A DNA stretch of 64,000 nt from assembly GCA_014281115.1 (NCBI GenBank), contig JACONQ010000008.1, positions 868,001 to 932,000 of the forward strand, written 5' to 3'. The translations under genes and the position numbers were made by a program. The notes beneath the pieces are model-generated. The model was not told where the DNA came from. It saw only the letters and a program-made list of their open reading frames with translations, and ran no database searches. Shown here piece by piece: positions 11,196 through 21,762 of this stretch (position 1 is its first letter; the number at the start of each line of letters is the position of its first letter). This DNA is from Laburnicola sp. R22_1. Lineage: Eukaryota; Ascomycota; Dothideomycetes; Pleosporales; Didymosphaeriaceae.

Positions 11196-11560
11196 CTATC
11201 GAGCTCTACTCTGTTTGAGAAATGTCACGATGAAAAGAGTTGACCTCGGGACGACGGAAATGGAATAACGCCAAAGCTCTGACCAAGCGGACTTAGCAGC
11301 ACCCGACACTCGTGGAGTGTGGGTGCAGTGTGGGTCTGTAACGCTAACCTCTTTGGATAAGGCCTCCCCCACGGCGCCTTCACCTCCGTTTCGTCGCTCT
11401 CGTAAACATAAACATTCCTTCGCCATCTTCTTCGCCTCCTGAGACACCGGCTGCAAATGCATGGTTGCTAGTAATGGATCAATTCAATCCATCCAGAATT
11501 CATCGCGAGCATTGCCCAGCTATTGTGAGATGCCCTCGATTGGATCGATAAGCTCAGGAG
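11196..11560 (-). pseudogene. Coding-like stretch interrupted by stops
   Basis: One minus-strand frame reads APELIDPIEGISQ, a TAG, LGNARDEFWMD, a TGA, then continues through an ATG at 11462 into QEAKKMAKECLCLRERRNGG. The composition is protein-like throughout, and the two stops sit inside it. It may be a decayed 3' part of the hypothetical gene at 11608-12105 or an unrecognised exon arrangement; I found no intron pair that removes both stops. Confidence 0.25.
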
Positions 11561-11607
11561 CCCGGTGCTACATTGGGGATATGCGGAGGAGAGCGCTCTG
11601 CGAGGTC

Positions 11608-12105
11608 TCACATCCCGCAGGTGGTGGCGATCAGAATACCTGCCGGCGATTCCGTCCGCCATATCGAAGCACCCAATTCCTCCCCAGCGTCTTCTCCATC
11701 AACTAAGGATATCAACTGAGAACGTGGTGATAGACTTTCTCCCATCCATGGATTGCTTGTCGTCAAGCTTTCGTAAGAACCGTTATCTAAACCTCGATGC
11801 GCGCTAAACATTGACGCACCATCGGTGTGTTTCGAGTGTACCACAGCAACAACCATGTCCAATACCCGGTTTTCGGGTCTGTATGCACATGTGACACTAG
11901 AGAACTGCGCTGGCGACGACATGTCATATCTTTCCATCCCCGTTAATCCTGGAAGTCTGTACGCTTCGTATGAGACTTCGTAACATTGTGACACGGCATC
12001 TGTTGCAAGAGGTATCGATACCACCACGACTTCCCTACGAACAGACTCATGGGAGATCTCTAGAGATTGGCACTGGATGCGTCTTTGTGTTTGCACATTC
12101 GCCAC
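11608..12105 (-). CDS. Hypothetical protein
   Basis: ATG-started frame of 165 aa with ordered composition (RREVVVVSIPLATDAVSQCYEV, YDMSSPAQFSSVTCAYRP). No family recognised. The C-terminus may be altered by splicing, because a GTATTC donor-like site lies near the end at about 11642 and coding-like sequence continues downstream in another frame. Confidence 0.4.
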   Translation of the reverse strand: MANVQTQRRIQCQSLEISHESVRREVVVVSIPLATDAVSQCYEVSYEAYRLPGLTGMERYDMSSPAQFSSVTCAYRPENRVLDMVVAVVHSKHTDGASMFSAHRGLDNGSYESLTTSNPWMGESLSPRSQLISLVDGEDAGEELGASIWRTESPAGILIATTCGM

Positions 12106-12614
12106 CTCCTCTTTACAAATTAAACCATGTACTTGTGGGTACTGGCTGATGTCTGAGCATCCTGTTCCCTGCGTGGCTGTCGGTTTCTTAGGCCGTTGCG
12201 ACTCGGCGCCCGCGTTGGCTCAGAGTGCACTGCGGATTTGTAAAGTGATTAGCTTACGACTTGCCGAACAGCCTGCCTGCGCAATCGAATAAGCTTTTGA
12301 CTTCTGTCGCTGGGAAGTGGGGAAGGCTTTCTCAAAGACTCTCTGGCCTTCCCCATTCTCAATCTCTTTTGTATCCGATTTTCGTCTACTCGTTCCTCTG
12401 AACACCGGTCGCTTCGTCGCGACGGTTGACAGTATGTTCTTCCTACCTGCAGTCAGCTTCTGTCATTGATTTGGCTCTCAACCTCTCCCCGCGAGCGTAC
12501 CGTCTGCCGATCTTCGCGTGTACGAGCGAAATGGCATCGTACTGTTACTGCTTGTGGGAGTTCAACCAAGATCTTTGTAGAAGCTCAGACAACCAGTAGT
12601 CTCCACCACCTTCT
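12106..12614. other. Intergenic region
   Basis: Divergent upstream flank between a minus-strand hypothetical gene and the first cysteine-module gene. No supported gene. Confidence 0.4.
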
Positions 12615-13151
12615 ATGTCCGGCTCATCAAGTACCTCGTTCAAGCCTCCACCGACCGTCGAATGCATCTCAGGCGAACGCTGCCTCAGCTTCGGCAGGAA
12701 AACCTTCGACCCGGGCAAGGTTTGTGCCGAATGCATAAGCCGATCTGATCCGCACCAACTTCGCGAGCGGGCGAACGGAAATCTCGATGCGCTCGGCCTC
12801 GTCGACGAGGAGCTTTCTCGAAAGCAAGAAATGAAGCGTAATCTTGAGGCAAGGAATCGATATCTCTGCGCTTTCGAAGACCCGGATTTTGCGCACTGTC
12901 GGTGGCGACAGGAGGACCTCAACCTGCGGGGAACTCGCATGGATTGCAGAGTGGTGCGGCAGAAGGGTGCGGCCTGTGGCAAATGCTGGAGTCAATATCT
13001 GAGAAAGATCGCAATCGTGCAATACTTCACTCCTATGGGGGTATGTCATGAGCAAGTCGATAAGCTGGTGCAGCAGTCCAAAGGGTTGGAGTCAGCAGGC
13101 AGCGAGGGAGTTGACGATGTGGACGAGCACAGTCAAGAGGCTAGCTCTTGA
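12615..13151 (+). CDS. Cysteine-module protein, first of a tandem pair
   Basis: Single exon, 178 aa. It holds two copies of a cysteine module of the form C-x(5-40)-C-x(n)-G-x(1-3)-C-x2-C: residues 17-40 (C...ERC...GKVCAEC) and residues about 85-125 (LCAFEDPDFAHC...MDC...KGAACGKC). The spacing suggests zinc coordination. The acidic C-terminus (GVDDVDEHSQEASS) looks disordered. The gene at 13975-14832 has three copies of the same module, including the closely matching CVFEDPDY, so the two are paralogs. No named domain is recognised. Confidence 0.6.
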   Translation: MSGSSSTSFKPPPTVECISGERCLSFGRKTFDPGKVCAECISRSDPHQLRERANGNLDALGLVDEELSRKQEMKRNLEARNRYLCAFEDPDFAHCRWRQEDLNLRGTRMDCRVVRQKGAACGKCWSQYLRKIAIVQYFTPMGVCHEQVDKLVQQSKGLESAGSEGVDDVDEHSQEASS

Positions 13152-13974
13152 CTCTATAGCAGATTAGCGGTGCACGGCACACATAGTACATGTAGCTTCT
13201 TCCGTTTACAGGACTCATCCGTCATGTCGGCTCTCGCGAACCTACCTAGGTAGACTCCTACTCTGACTACGTGCGCCTTACTGCAGCGCACAACACTGTG
13301 CCACCAAACATATCAGGCACTGTAGTGTTTATTCGCTAAAGGTCGCGTTGGGCTTCAACGCACCTAAGTAAACCTGGACTGTTGACGTTGTGCCTGAGTC
13401 ATGATGACTCCGCACTGTCCTGCTGCTCGTGGTTTTCCCAAACAGAGTCAGACTTCTCAGAGACTAGTACAGCTTATGGTGACACCTCGCAACATCATGG
13501 GTACCTTCTTGGCTTGAACTCTCCGTGCACTGGCCGTCACTCGATCCGCACACGTCAACGTAATGCAAGTTACACTTCCCCAGAACCAAGAGTCACCTCG
13601 AAATGACCACAACACAGCGATGAGCAATCATAACAACTATGTCGGCAGCCAGTTGCTACCCATACCCAAGCCTGCGTGCTTGGTTGATGCGCAACCATTT
13701 AAACAACAGTGAGGGCATCTTCACTTCTTCCTCAACTTATAGCCCTGCGAACTTCGAGCATCTTCACAACGAGGTTAGTACGCGTCTTTTGCTGTTATTC
13801 GGAAATGCTAATCTCATACGACTAGATCTACTACCGCCAGAGACTAGAACGACCAGAGACAGACCCGCTTCAATCTGCACGATCAGTATTTGGATTTCCT
13901 ATCTTCGATCTTCGATATATCAGCTATTCTTGCTCGCAGCTTGTTAAGACAGCCCCAGAGAACTTGAACACATC
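13152..13974. other. Region between the cysteine-module genes, with a possible small spliced gene
   Basis: An ATG at 13621 opens a short frame ending at a TGA that coincides with a GTGAGG donor-like site (about 13709). Downstream, coding-like pieces (ANFEHLHNE, and IYYRQRLERPETDP after a 50-nt intron-like segment ending CGACTAG) could be further exons running into the next gene. The first intron would be only about 34 nt, so the model is weak. Confidence 0.2.
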
Positions 13975-14832
13975 ATGGTGGACTACCGAGAGCTCGTGAG
14001 TGGACATAACCAAGTACTCTTGATACCGAAAGCTGAAACATCATAGCGAGATGCATTTGATGGTATTATTAAAGACAAGGGCACTAGGGATGAAATCAAA
14101 CTTCTGGATGATAAAAAATGCCTTTTCGGAGCGTACTGTCCCACTGTTGGAACGTCACAGACGACCGGCAAATCAGTCTGCCCCAGTTGCCGAAACGTGA
14201 GTTGGCCAAGGTTACTGAAATATGCGCAGGAATTGGTGGAGGAAGGTAAAGCCTCCCGAGCGAAAGATATCCTAAAAGCGATAAGAGATATGATGACACA
14301 GCAGCAAAATCTTGAAAGGGTGGTGGGCAAGTATCCTTGTGTTACGAAAGACCCCAAATTCTGGTACGCGCCTTGGTGGATAGACGATTTCGACGCGGAA
14401 ACCAACCGCTTCTGCCGGACTGTTAAAAGGGAAGGCCAAATGTGCGAGGTTTGTTTTGAGAGAGCGAACGAACTTCAGTACCGCGCGCTTGCACTTTTCA
14501 ATGGGGACATGATCGGTCACCCTTGCGTCTTCGAGGATCCAGATTATCTTCCAGGAGCTAGACCGAAACCCATAGTACCGTACGGATGGCTTACACCGGT
14601 CGAGTTAAATAATGATGATAAAACAAACAAGGTGCAGTGGGGGCCTGAGGAGGGAACATGCGGAAGGAATAAGAAAAAGGGCTATCTTTGCGAGTCGTGC
14701 TCGGCGCGTCTCGACAGCCATCCGCAAAAGGCCAGATATTTCACACCTGAAGATGAAGTCCGAGCGGATGGGTCGATTTACCAGGTGGGTCTTTCTGAAG
14801 CAGCGGCAATGGCACGTCTTCGGAAACATTAA
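13975..14832 (+). CDS. Cysteine-module protein, second of a tandem pair
   Basis: Two exons, 13975-13995 (seven codons) and 14047-14832, across a 51-nt GTGAGT...CATAG intron; 268 aa. Three cysteine modules are visible: KKCLFGAYC...GKSVCPSC (about residues 30-55), YPCVTKDPKFW...FCRTVKREGQMCEVC (about 98-145) and HPCVFEDPDY...TCGRNKKKGYLCESC (about 170-232). Each ends in K/R-x-G-x(1-2)-C-x2-C. The first two modules are separated by a long helix. Likely zinc-binding; role unknown. An upstream extension of the same frame (HIMVDYREL) is open back to a TAA at 13945, so the first exon could be longer. Confidence 0.65.
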
Positions 14833-15635
14833 CGGTTCCATGGGGGTTTACATCTGTGTTTGGATTAGGTATCTGTTTTCTCCTTGGTTGGTGGTTTTTT
14901 GCGAGCGGGTTTTCATGGTTGGTGCTTGTATGCGAGCGGTCTGTCATTCTTTTCGTTCTTTTCGTTCTTTTGCAGGCGGTCTTTTGCTTCCAAATACTCT
15001 TTACATGTGTCTGATTTAATATACTACACATTATTAATGCTTATTATAATCATGCACTTGATTTATATTATATGCGATGGATTTTCGCGGTTCCTACTAT
15101 CGTGTCATTCTCTTTTCGTGATTGTTGACTTATGTAACGAAAAGCAATAGGACTGCGCATTGCCTGTGGGAACAGTATCATCAATAACCCTGGGAGCTTC
15201 GTTGATAATTCCCGAAGTCGCAGTAGAATGATCATGGGTAGCACTTTACTTTAACAGGATCGATGCTGTCTCGTTTTCGGTCGCCTGATTTTCTTCGGTA
15301 TTGTTACTAGGCAGGGTTGCAGGAGTGAGTGTCCTCGGTGTCGGAGAGCAGTAAGATTTCGCGGATCGTGGAAGGAGTCATGGTGTTGGTGTTGAGATTG
15401 GGGACCTTTCCCGGTATGGCCTAGGTGTTGCCCCTCCGAAAGCGGCGAGACCCCACGGCTCGTCATCCGCATAATCCAAAGGACAGAATACAGCGCCAGT
15501 CGATTCACTACCTGTTCAGATTTTCATTCGCGAATACGAGGTGACTCACTCTCGGCTTTGAACATATATAAAAGCCCGTCTAGAGCAATCGCTCGTTCTC
15601 TGTTTCTACCACTCAATAGCACGAACGACCCCGCC
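14833..15635. other. Intergenic region with a short TTCTTTTCG repeat
   Basis: Contains about three copies of TTCTTTTCG-like units at 14947-14971 and an A/T-rich segment around 15010-15070. TATATAAAAG at 15564-15573 is a good TATA box some 65 bp upstream of the tryptophan synthase ATG. Confidence 0.45.
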
Positions 15636-18068
15636 ATGGACGCAATCAAGAAGACGTTCGCGCAATGCAAGAAGGAGGGCAGAGTATGCACAATCGCACG
15701 ACTCCCATACACTCGATGTTGACCATCTCTGTAGACCGCCCTCGTCACTTATGTGACTGCGGGGTTCCCGACAGCGCAGGAAACGCCGGACATTCTGCTA
15801 GGAATGGAGGCAGGTGGCGCTGGTACGTGATCGCATACACAGCTGCAACGGCTGCCAAACCGGTCGATTGACATGCGCAGATATTATCGAGCTCGGCATG
15901 CCCTTCACGGACCCAATTGCGGACGGTCCTACCATTCAAAAGGCCAACACGGTACGCTGACTCATTCGCCACACCCTCTTCCGAACACTATTGATGACGA
16001 GTGATTATAGCAAGCCTTGAAGAATGGGGTCAACACCGTAGAAGTCCTGCAAATGGTCCGAGATGCAAGGAAGCGTGGCCTCAGCGCGCCTGTTCTGTTG
16101 ATGGGATACTACAACCCGCTGTTGAGCTATGGCGAAGAACGCATGCTACAGGATGCGAAAGAGGCCGGCGCCAACGGTTTTATCATCGTTGATCTGCCTC
16201 CAGAGGAAGCGCTGCGCTTCAGGAACTTCTGCTCTAGCTATGGGTGAGTACGCTGAAACTGAGATTCTGTGCAATGCTAACGCCTAGGAACAGGCTCTCC
16301 TATGTCCCTTTAATCGCCCCCGCTACATCCGAACACCGCATGCGCGTCCTTTGCAAGATCGCCGACTCTTTCATCTACGTTGTCTCCCGGATGGGCGTTA
16401 CTGGTGCTACTGGAACACTGAACGCCGCGCTTCCGCAACTCCTCGAACGAGTACACAAGTTCTCCGGGAACACCCCAGCTGCGGTAGGCTTTGGCGTCAG
16501 TACGCGCGATCACTTCCTAAGCGTTGGACAAATCTCCGAGGGCGTCGTCATTGGGAGTCAGATTGTCAATGTCCTTGCTGATGCCGCTCTCGGCGAGGGC
16601 GCAAAGGCTGTTGAGAAGTACTGCGACACAATCTGTGGGAAGAGCACCCGGATGAGCACGACTCGTGAAGTTGGTATTGTGGAGACCATGGATGCAGCAA
16701 AGGAGCCCACGGGTGTTCATGTGGATAAGGTGATTACGGACGCCGACATCCCTGATGGTCCCGGGCTCGCAGACCAGATGGACGCGCTCAACACCAACGG
16801 AGATGTTGATGAGCATGCACTTCCACCCCGTTTTGGCGAATTTGGTGGTCAGTACGTACCCGAATCTCTCATGGACTGTCTGGCAGAACTGGAAACCGGC
16901 TTTAATGATGCAATAAACGATCCTAAGTTCTGGGAGGAGTATCGGTCGTACTTCGATTACATCGGACGTCCGGGCCATTTGCACTTGGCTGAGCGTCTCA
17001 CGGAACATGCTGGTGGTGCGAACATCTGGTTGAAGCGAGAAGACTTGAATCATACCGGAAGTCATAAGATCAACAACGCACTGGGTCAGATACTTGTTGC
17101 CAAACGATTGGGAAAGACGGAGATCATCGCGGAGACCGGAGCAGGCCAGCACGGTGTAGCGACTGCCACAGTGTGCGCCAAATTCGGTCTGAAGTGCACC
17201 ATCTACATGGGCGCAGAAGATGTCCGACGTCAAGCACTGAATGTCTTCCGGATTAAGCTTCTCGGTGCGCAAGTGATCGCTGTGGAGGCCGGTACCAAGA
17301 CGCTTCGTGACGCGGTCAATGAGGCGTTGCGAGCGTGGGTGGTCAACCTTGAGAGCACGCACTACCTCATCGGTTCAGCGATTGGTCCTCATCCGTTTCC
17401 CACGATTGTCCGTACCTTCCAGTCCATCATTGGCAATGAAACGAAGCAGCAGATGCAGGAGAAGCGTGGCAAGCTGCCCGATGCCGTCGTCGCTTGTGTC
17501 GGCGGTGGAAGTAATGCCGTTGGGATGTTCTATCCCTTCACCAACGACCCATCTGTGAAGCTTTTGGGGGTAGAAGCTGGCGGTGACGGTATTGATACCG
17601 ACCGGCACAGTGCTACCTTGACGGGAGGCTCCAAGGGTGTCTTACACGGTGTCCGCACGTACATCCTCCAGAACAAGCACGGCCAAATTACCGACACGCA
17701 CTCTGTCTCGGCTGGTCTTGATTATCCTGGCGTGGGACCGGAGCTCGCGTCGTGGAAAGACAGCCAGCGGGCCAAGTTTATAGCTGCAACGGACGCTGAG
17801 GCCTTCATCGGCTTCCGCTTGATCTCGCAGCTCGAGGGTATCATTCCGGCGCTCGAGTCTGCACACGCAATTTTTGGAGCTCTCGAGCTGGCGAAGACCA
17901 TGGACAAGGACCAGGATATTGTCATCTGCCTGTCGGGCAGAGGCGACAAGGACGTGCAGAGCGTGGCTGATGAGCTGCCGACGCTGGGCCCGCAGATTGG
18001 ATGGGACCTCCGCTGTAAGTTTTGTCGCGACTGATCAGCGTCGACGATACTAATATTGTGCAGTTTAA
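15636..18068 (+). CDS. Bifunctional tryptophan synthase (alpha-beta fusion)
   Basis: Six exons (15636-15683, 15735-15822, 15881-15951, 16011-16243, 16294-18014, 18064-18068) encode 721 aa; all junctions keep frame, and the last exon supplies only the end of the final Phe codon and the stop, giving the fungal WDLRF ending. It makes tryptophan from indole-3-glycerol phosphate and serine. The alpha domain (about 1-265) has VTAGFP, the catalytic Glu and Asp in [16 protein letters not shown], and [11 protein letters not shown]. After a linker the beta domain starts [11 protein letters not shown] and carries the PLP lysine in [19 protein letters not shown], and the phosphate-binding GGGSNAVGM. The fused order alpha then beta is normal for fungi (Neurospora trp-3, yeast TRP5). 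Confidence 0.97.
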
Positions 18069-18964
18069 GGGCATTGGTTGCTAGAGAAGGGGTGAATCTT
18101 GGACACACGACCGTAGGGAACTACTGAGCCACGAACACACCAGTCGCGGCATGGTAGATAGAAATGCTCCAGAAGCATCAATTAACGTTTATGAAGCTCT
18201 CGAGCCCGCATGTTAACCGTGCCACAAGGCAACCGTGACCAGATGCTGTTGAACGGCACATGCAGGTTTGCGTTTGCATCATAGATGGAGCGGCGACTTG
18301 AGGCTCTTATGTGTCGACGGTGGTACAAGTTGTGAGTCAGCGAGGCGTGCGGATGAGGCAGTCGGAGGCTCTTATCCGATGCTGCATAGTCCGGCATCTC
18401 GAGGCTAGCGGAATCGGCCAAGCGAAGATGCCGATAGGTCCAGGCATTCGTCGTCCCCACGACTCCGAAGCAAAAGAAGCAGACATGGCACCATGGGATC
18501 GTGGATAATGGACGGGAGAAGCTGGAGGTTGCAGGCAGCTGTACGGGTGCAGAGCCGAAGGCAGGTGCTGAGGCTGGCGGGCAGCGGACCAGCCAAGTGA
18601 GCATGTGCAGCGGCGCGTGGGCGAGAGCTGCCTCCCGAACCAGCAGAGTCATCGTCCCCCACCACCAAATGCGCCAGTTCTTGGTAGCCTACCGCCATCC
18701 GTCCCCCGCCAGCCGCCGACGAGCCCACCTGACTGCGCCGCTCCCGTGCTGCTGCCGTGGGCCTCCCTCTCCCCGTCCCCACGCACCTCCTTCTAGACGG
18801 CCATCCTGGACCGCATCGCGCCGCACCGTGACCGCCCGAGCGAACATACTTTCGAGCTCCAGGAGCTTCCACGCCCGGCACGCAGCCCACGGCAGAGCGC
18901 ACGGGACCTCGAGCTCGCGCAAAAGAGACGGGAGAAGCTCGAGCAGCTTCGCGCGGCCGACGAG
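18069..18964. other. Intergenic and promoter region of the SPX transporter gene
   Basis: About 900 bp, G/C rich in its second half. Several frames are open on both strands from 18500 to 18960, but none shows domain features or fits the downstream gene. Confidence 0.4.
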
Positions 18965-21762
18965 ATGAAGTTCTCGCACAGCCTGCAGTTCAACGCGGTG
19001 CCTGACTGGAGCAACCACTACATTGCCTACAGCAACCTCAAGAAGCTGTATGTTTTGTTCTCTTATGTATTCGTGGCCTGTCGAGAAGATGCAGGGTGCT
19101 GCATGCGGGCTGGGTGTTGAGTGTTGAATGCTGACGGGTGTCGCGCTACGCAGCATCTATACCCTCGAGGCTCGCTTGAACCAGCAGCATACCCACGTCG
19201 ACGCCGAATCCTCCCCGCTGCTCAACGGTGCGTCCGAGGACCCTGACAAGGTATTTGCACACGCGCTAGACGTCGAGCTCGAGAAGGTGTGCTCTTTCTA
19301 CCAGCTGAAGGAGAGGGAGGTATACACCGAAGTCCAGGACGTGCTACAGGACGAGGAGAACTATGAGGGCGAGCAGGAAGTGTACGAGCACGAGCGGGAA
19401 CATGCCCCAGTGGGCAAGAAGGCGCGAAGTGGCAGCGTGTTCAAACATGTCGGCTTCAACCGCGCGCGCGGCGCGAGCACCACGAGCAAGCACTCGGATA
19501 TAGACGAGGAGGACGAGGATTCGGATGACGACGACAACGAAACGGCACTGTTGCGGAGGCGAAGTCAGGACGGACACCGACCACAGCGGTGGCCATCCGA
19601 CCATGACGGCGATGACATGCACTCCTCGGCAGACTTTGCTTCGTCTAGACGGAGAATGAGCATGGCCTTCGACGACTACAACGACATGTCCTTCTCCGTG
19701 CTCTACGACAAGGGCGTGTCGCTTAAGCAAAGAACCGTCAGCATCTACGTCTCCTTGTGCGAACTGCGATCGTTCCTCCAACTCAACAAGACCGGTTTCG
19801 AGAAGGTCTTGAAAAAATACGACAAGATCATGGACCGGAAGCTCAAGCGTGCATATCTCGACCAGCATGTTTATCCCGCGGAACCTTTTCAGAAAAGTAC
19901 CATGGACAGACTCACGCAGAACTTGTCGCAGATAGAGATCGTCTACTCGCGCATATGTACGAAAGGGGATGTGGACGAGGCGAAGAGGGAGCTGAGACTG
20001 CACCTGCGGGAACACGTTGTATGGGAGAGGAACACGGTCTGGCGTGAAATGATTGGTATTGAACGCAAAGCCCAAGCAGCGAACTTCGGTCTTTCGCAAC
20101 TGCTTGGTCGTGACTCCGACCCAAACAGAGTTCGCCGCCAAGGGGACGAGTTTGAGACTGAGGTCAAAGAGGTCAGCACACCTATTGGCAGATACAGATG
20201 CCCGGCGTGGCTGCTCAGCTCCCAGTTCTGGCTTTTTGTCATCATTCTGGCCGTGTTTGTTGTGCTACTGGTGGTTCCCATCATGAAGAAGCCGGAGCAG
20301 CAGAACTGTCTGGCCATGGTGGTGTTTGTCAGTATGCTGTGGGCTTGTGAGGTTCGTTTCACGCTCTGGCCATACGAACTCAACTGACTTCTAGCAGGCC
20401 ATTCCACTCTTTGTCACCTCGCTCCTCGTCCCTTTCCTCGCCGTTACTCTCCGCGTGGTTCGCAACGACGGCACAGGCAAGCGTCTCGAGACAAAACCCG
20501 CGGCAGGATATGTCTTTTCTGCCATGTGGACACCTGTGATTATGCTTCTTCTCGGAGGCTTCACGATAGCAGCAGCCTTGTCCAAGTTCAATATCGCCAA
20601 AATCATGGCTACCTTTGTGCTCAGTAAGGCTGGGACGAAGCCACGCACTGTGCTCTTGACCAACATGTTCGTTGCCATGTTCGCTAGCATGTGGATCAGC
20701 AATGTTGCTGCGCCCGTCCTCTGCTTCTCTATCATTCAGGTAAGGCTTCGGTTGCAATACGAGAACCATCACTGACGTTACAGCCCATCCTTCGAAATCT
20801 GCCTGCAGATTCCGACATGACGAAGGCGCTCCTGCTTGGTATTGCGCTAGCTTCCAACATGGGCGGTGCAGCCTCTCCCATCGCGTCTCCACAAAATCTC
20901 ATTGCTCTCCAGAACATGGCCCCAGAGCCATCTTGGGGTATATGGTTCTTCATTGCTCTCCCTGTTTGCATCATATCCATACTGCTCATCTGGCTGCTAC
21001 TGCTCGTCACATTTCGACCTGGGCGTAACACCACTATCGTACCAATCAAACCGGTCAACGACAAGTTCTCGGCAACACAATGGTTTATCTGCGCCGTCAC
21101 CATCGCTACCATCATGCTATGGTGTGTCAGCCATCAGCTCGAGCCTGTGTTCGGCGACATGGGCGTCATTGCTATCATCCCTATCGTACTATTCTTCGGC
21201 ACCGGCATCTTGAACAAAGAGGACTTCAACAACTTCTTGTGGACAATCATTATCCTTGCTGCTGGCGGTCTTTCCCTTGGCAAAGCGGTCAACTCTTCAG
21301 GTCTGTTACATACCATTGCGGAGTCTATTACGAGAAGTGTGGAGGGCATGAGCTTGTACGCTGTACTCGTCGTCTTCGCCGGGCTCATATTGGTCGTTGC
21401 AACTTTCATCAGCCACACGGTCGCAGCCCTCATCGTACTACCTCTCGTCCAACAAGTTGGGCAAAGCATGGCGGAGCCGCACCCGAACCTTCTCGTCATG
21501 GGTAGCGTCCTCATGGCTAGTGCGGCCATGGGTTTGCCGACTTCGGGCTTCCCGAACATGAGTAAGTTCTTCATGTGCCGATTTCGTCATCACCGGCAAG
21601 CTAACATAGTATGCAGCCGCCATCATGATGGAAGATCAACGAACTGGACAGCGCTATCTCAACGTCAAACACTTCCTCACTCGCGGCATTCCTGCTTCCC
21701 TCATCGCTTTCGTTGTTGTCATCACAGTCGGGTATGGCCTGATGCTTGCTGCGGGCTTTTGA
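18965..21762 (+). CDS. SPX-domain low-affinity phosphate transporter (PHO87/PHO90/PHO91 type)
   Basis: Five exons (18965-19047, 19154-20351, 20398-20739, 20784-21561, 21617-21762) give 848 aa with every junction in frame. The N-terminus MKFSHSLQFNAVPDWSNHY begins an SPX domain split by an acidic insert. Its core basic cluster NKTGFEKVLKKYDK is the inositol-pyrophosphate binding surface, so activity should follow phosphate status. From about residue 400 there are some ten to twelve membrane segments of the divalent anion:Na+ symporter type, including ASNMGGAASPIASPQN and the second repeat MGLPTSGFPNMTA, the two substrate-binding hairpins of the family. Which of Pho87, Pho90 (plasma membrane) or Pho91 (vacuole) is the ortholog cannot be decided here. 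Confidence 0.93.

Noticed and set aside
11461..11706. Plus-strand short frame
   Set aside because: Shadow of the minus-strand coding-like region; no features.
14947..14971. Short tandem repeats as a CRISPR-like array
   Set aside because: Only about three 9-bp units without spacers; a simple low-complexity repeat in a eukaryotic genome.
16517..17362. 281-codon minus-strand open frame
   Set aside because: Lies wholly antisense to the tryptophan synthase beta domain, which has unmistakable motifs; no domain of its own.
19344..20141. 265-codon minus-strand open frame
   Set aside because: Antisense to the SPX region of the phosphate transporter; composition mirrors the acidic repeats of the sense strand.
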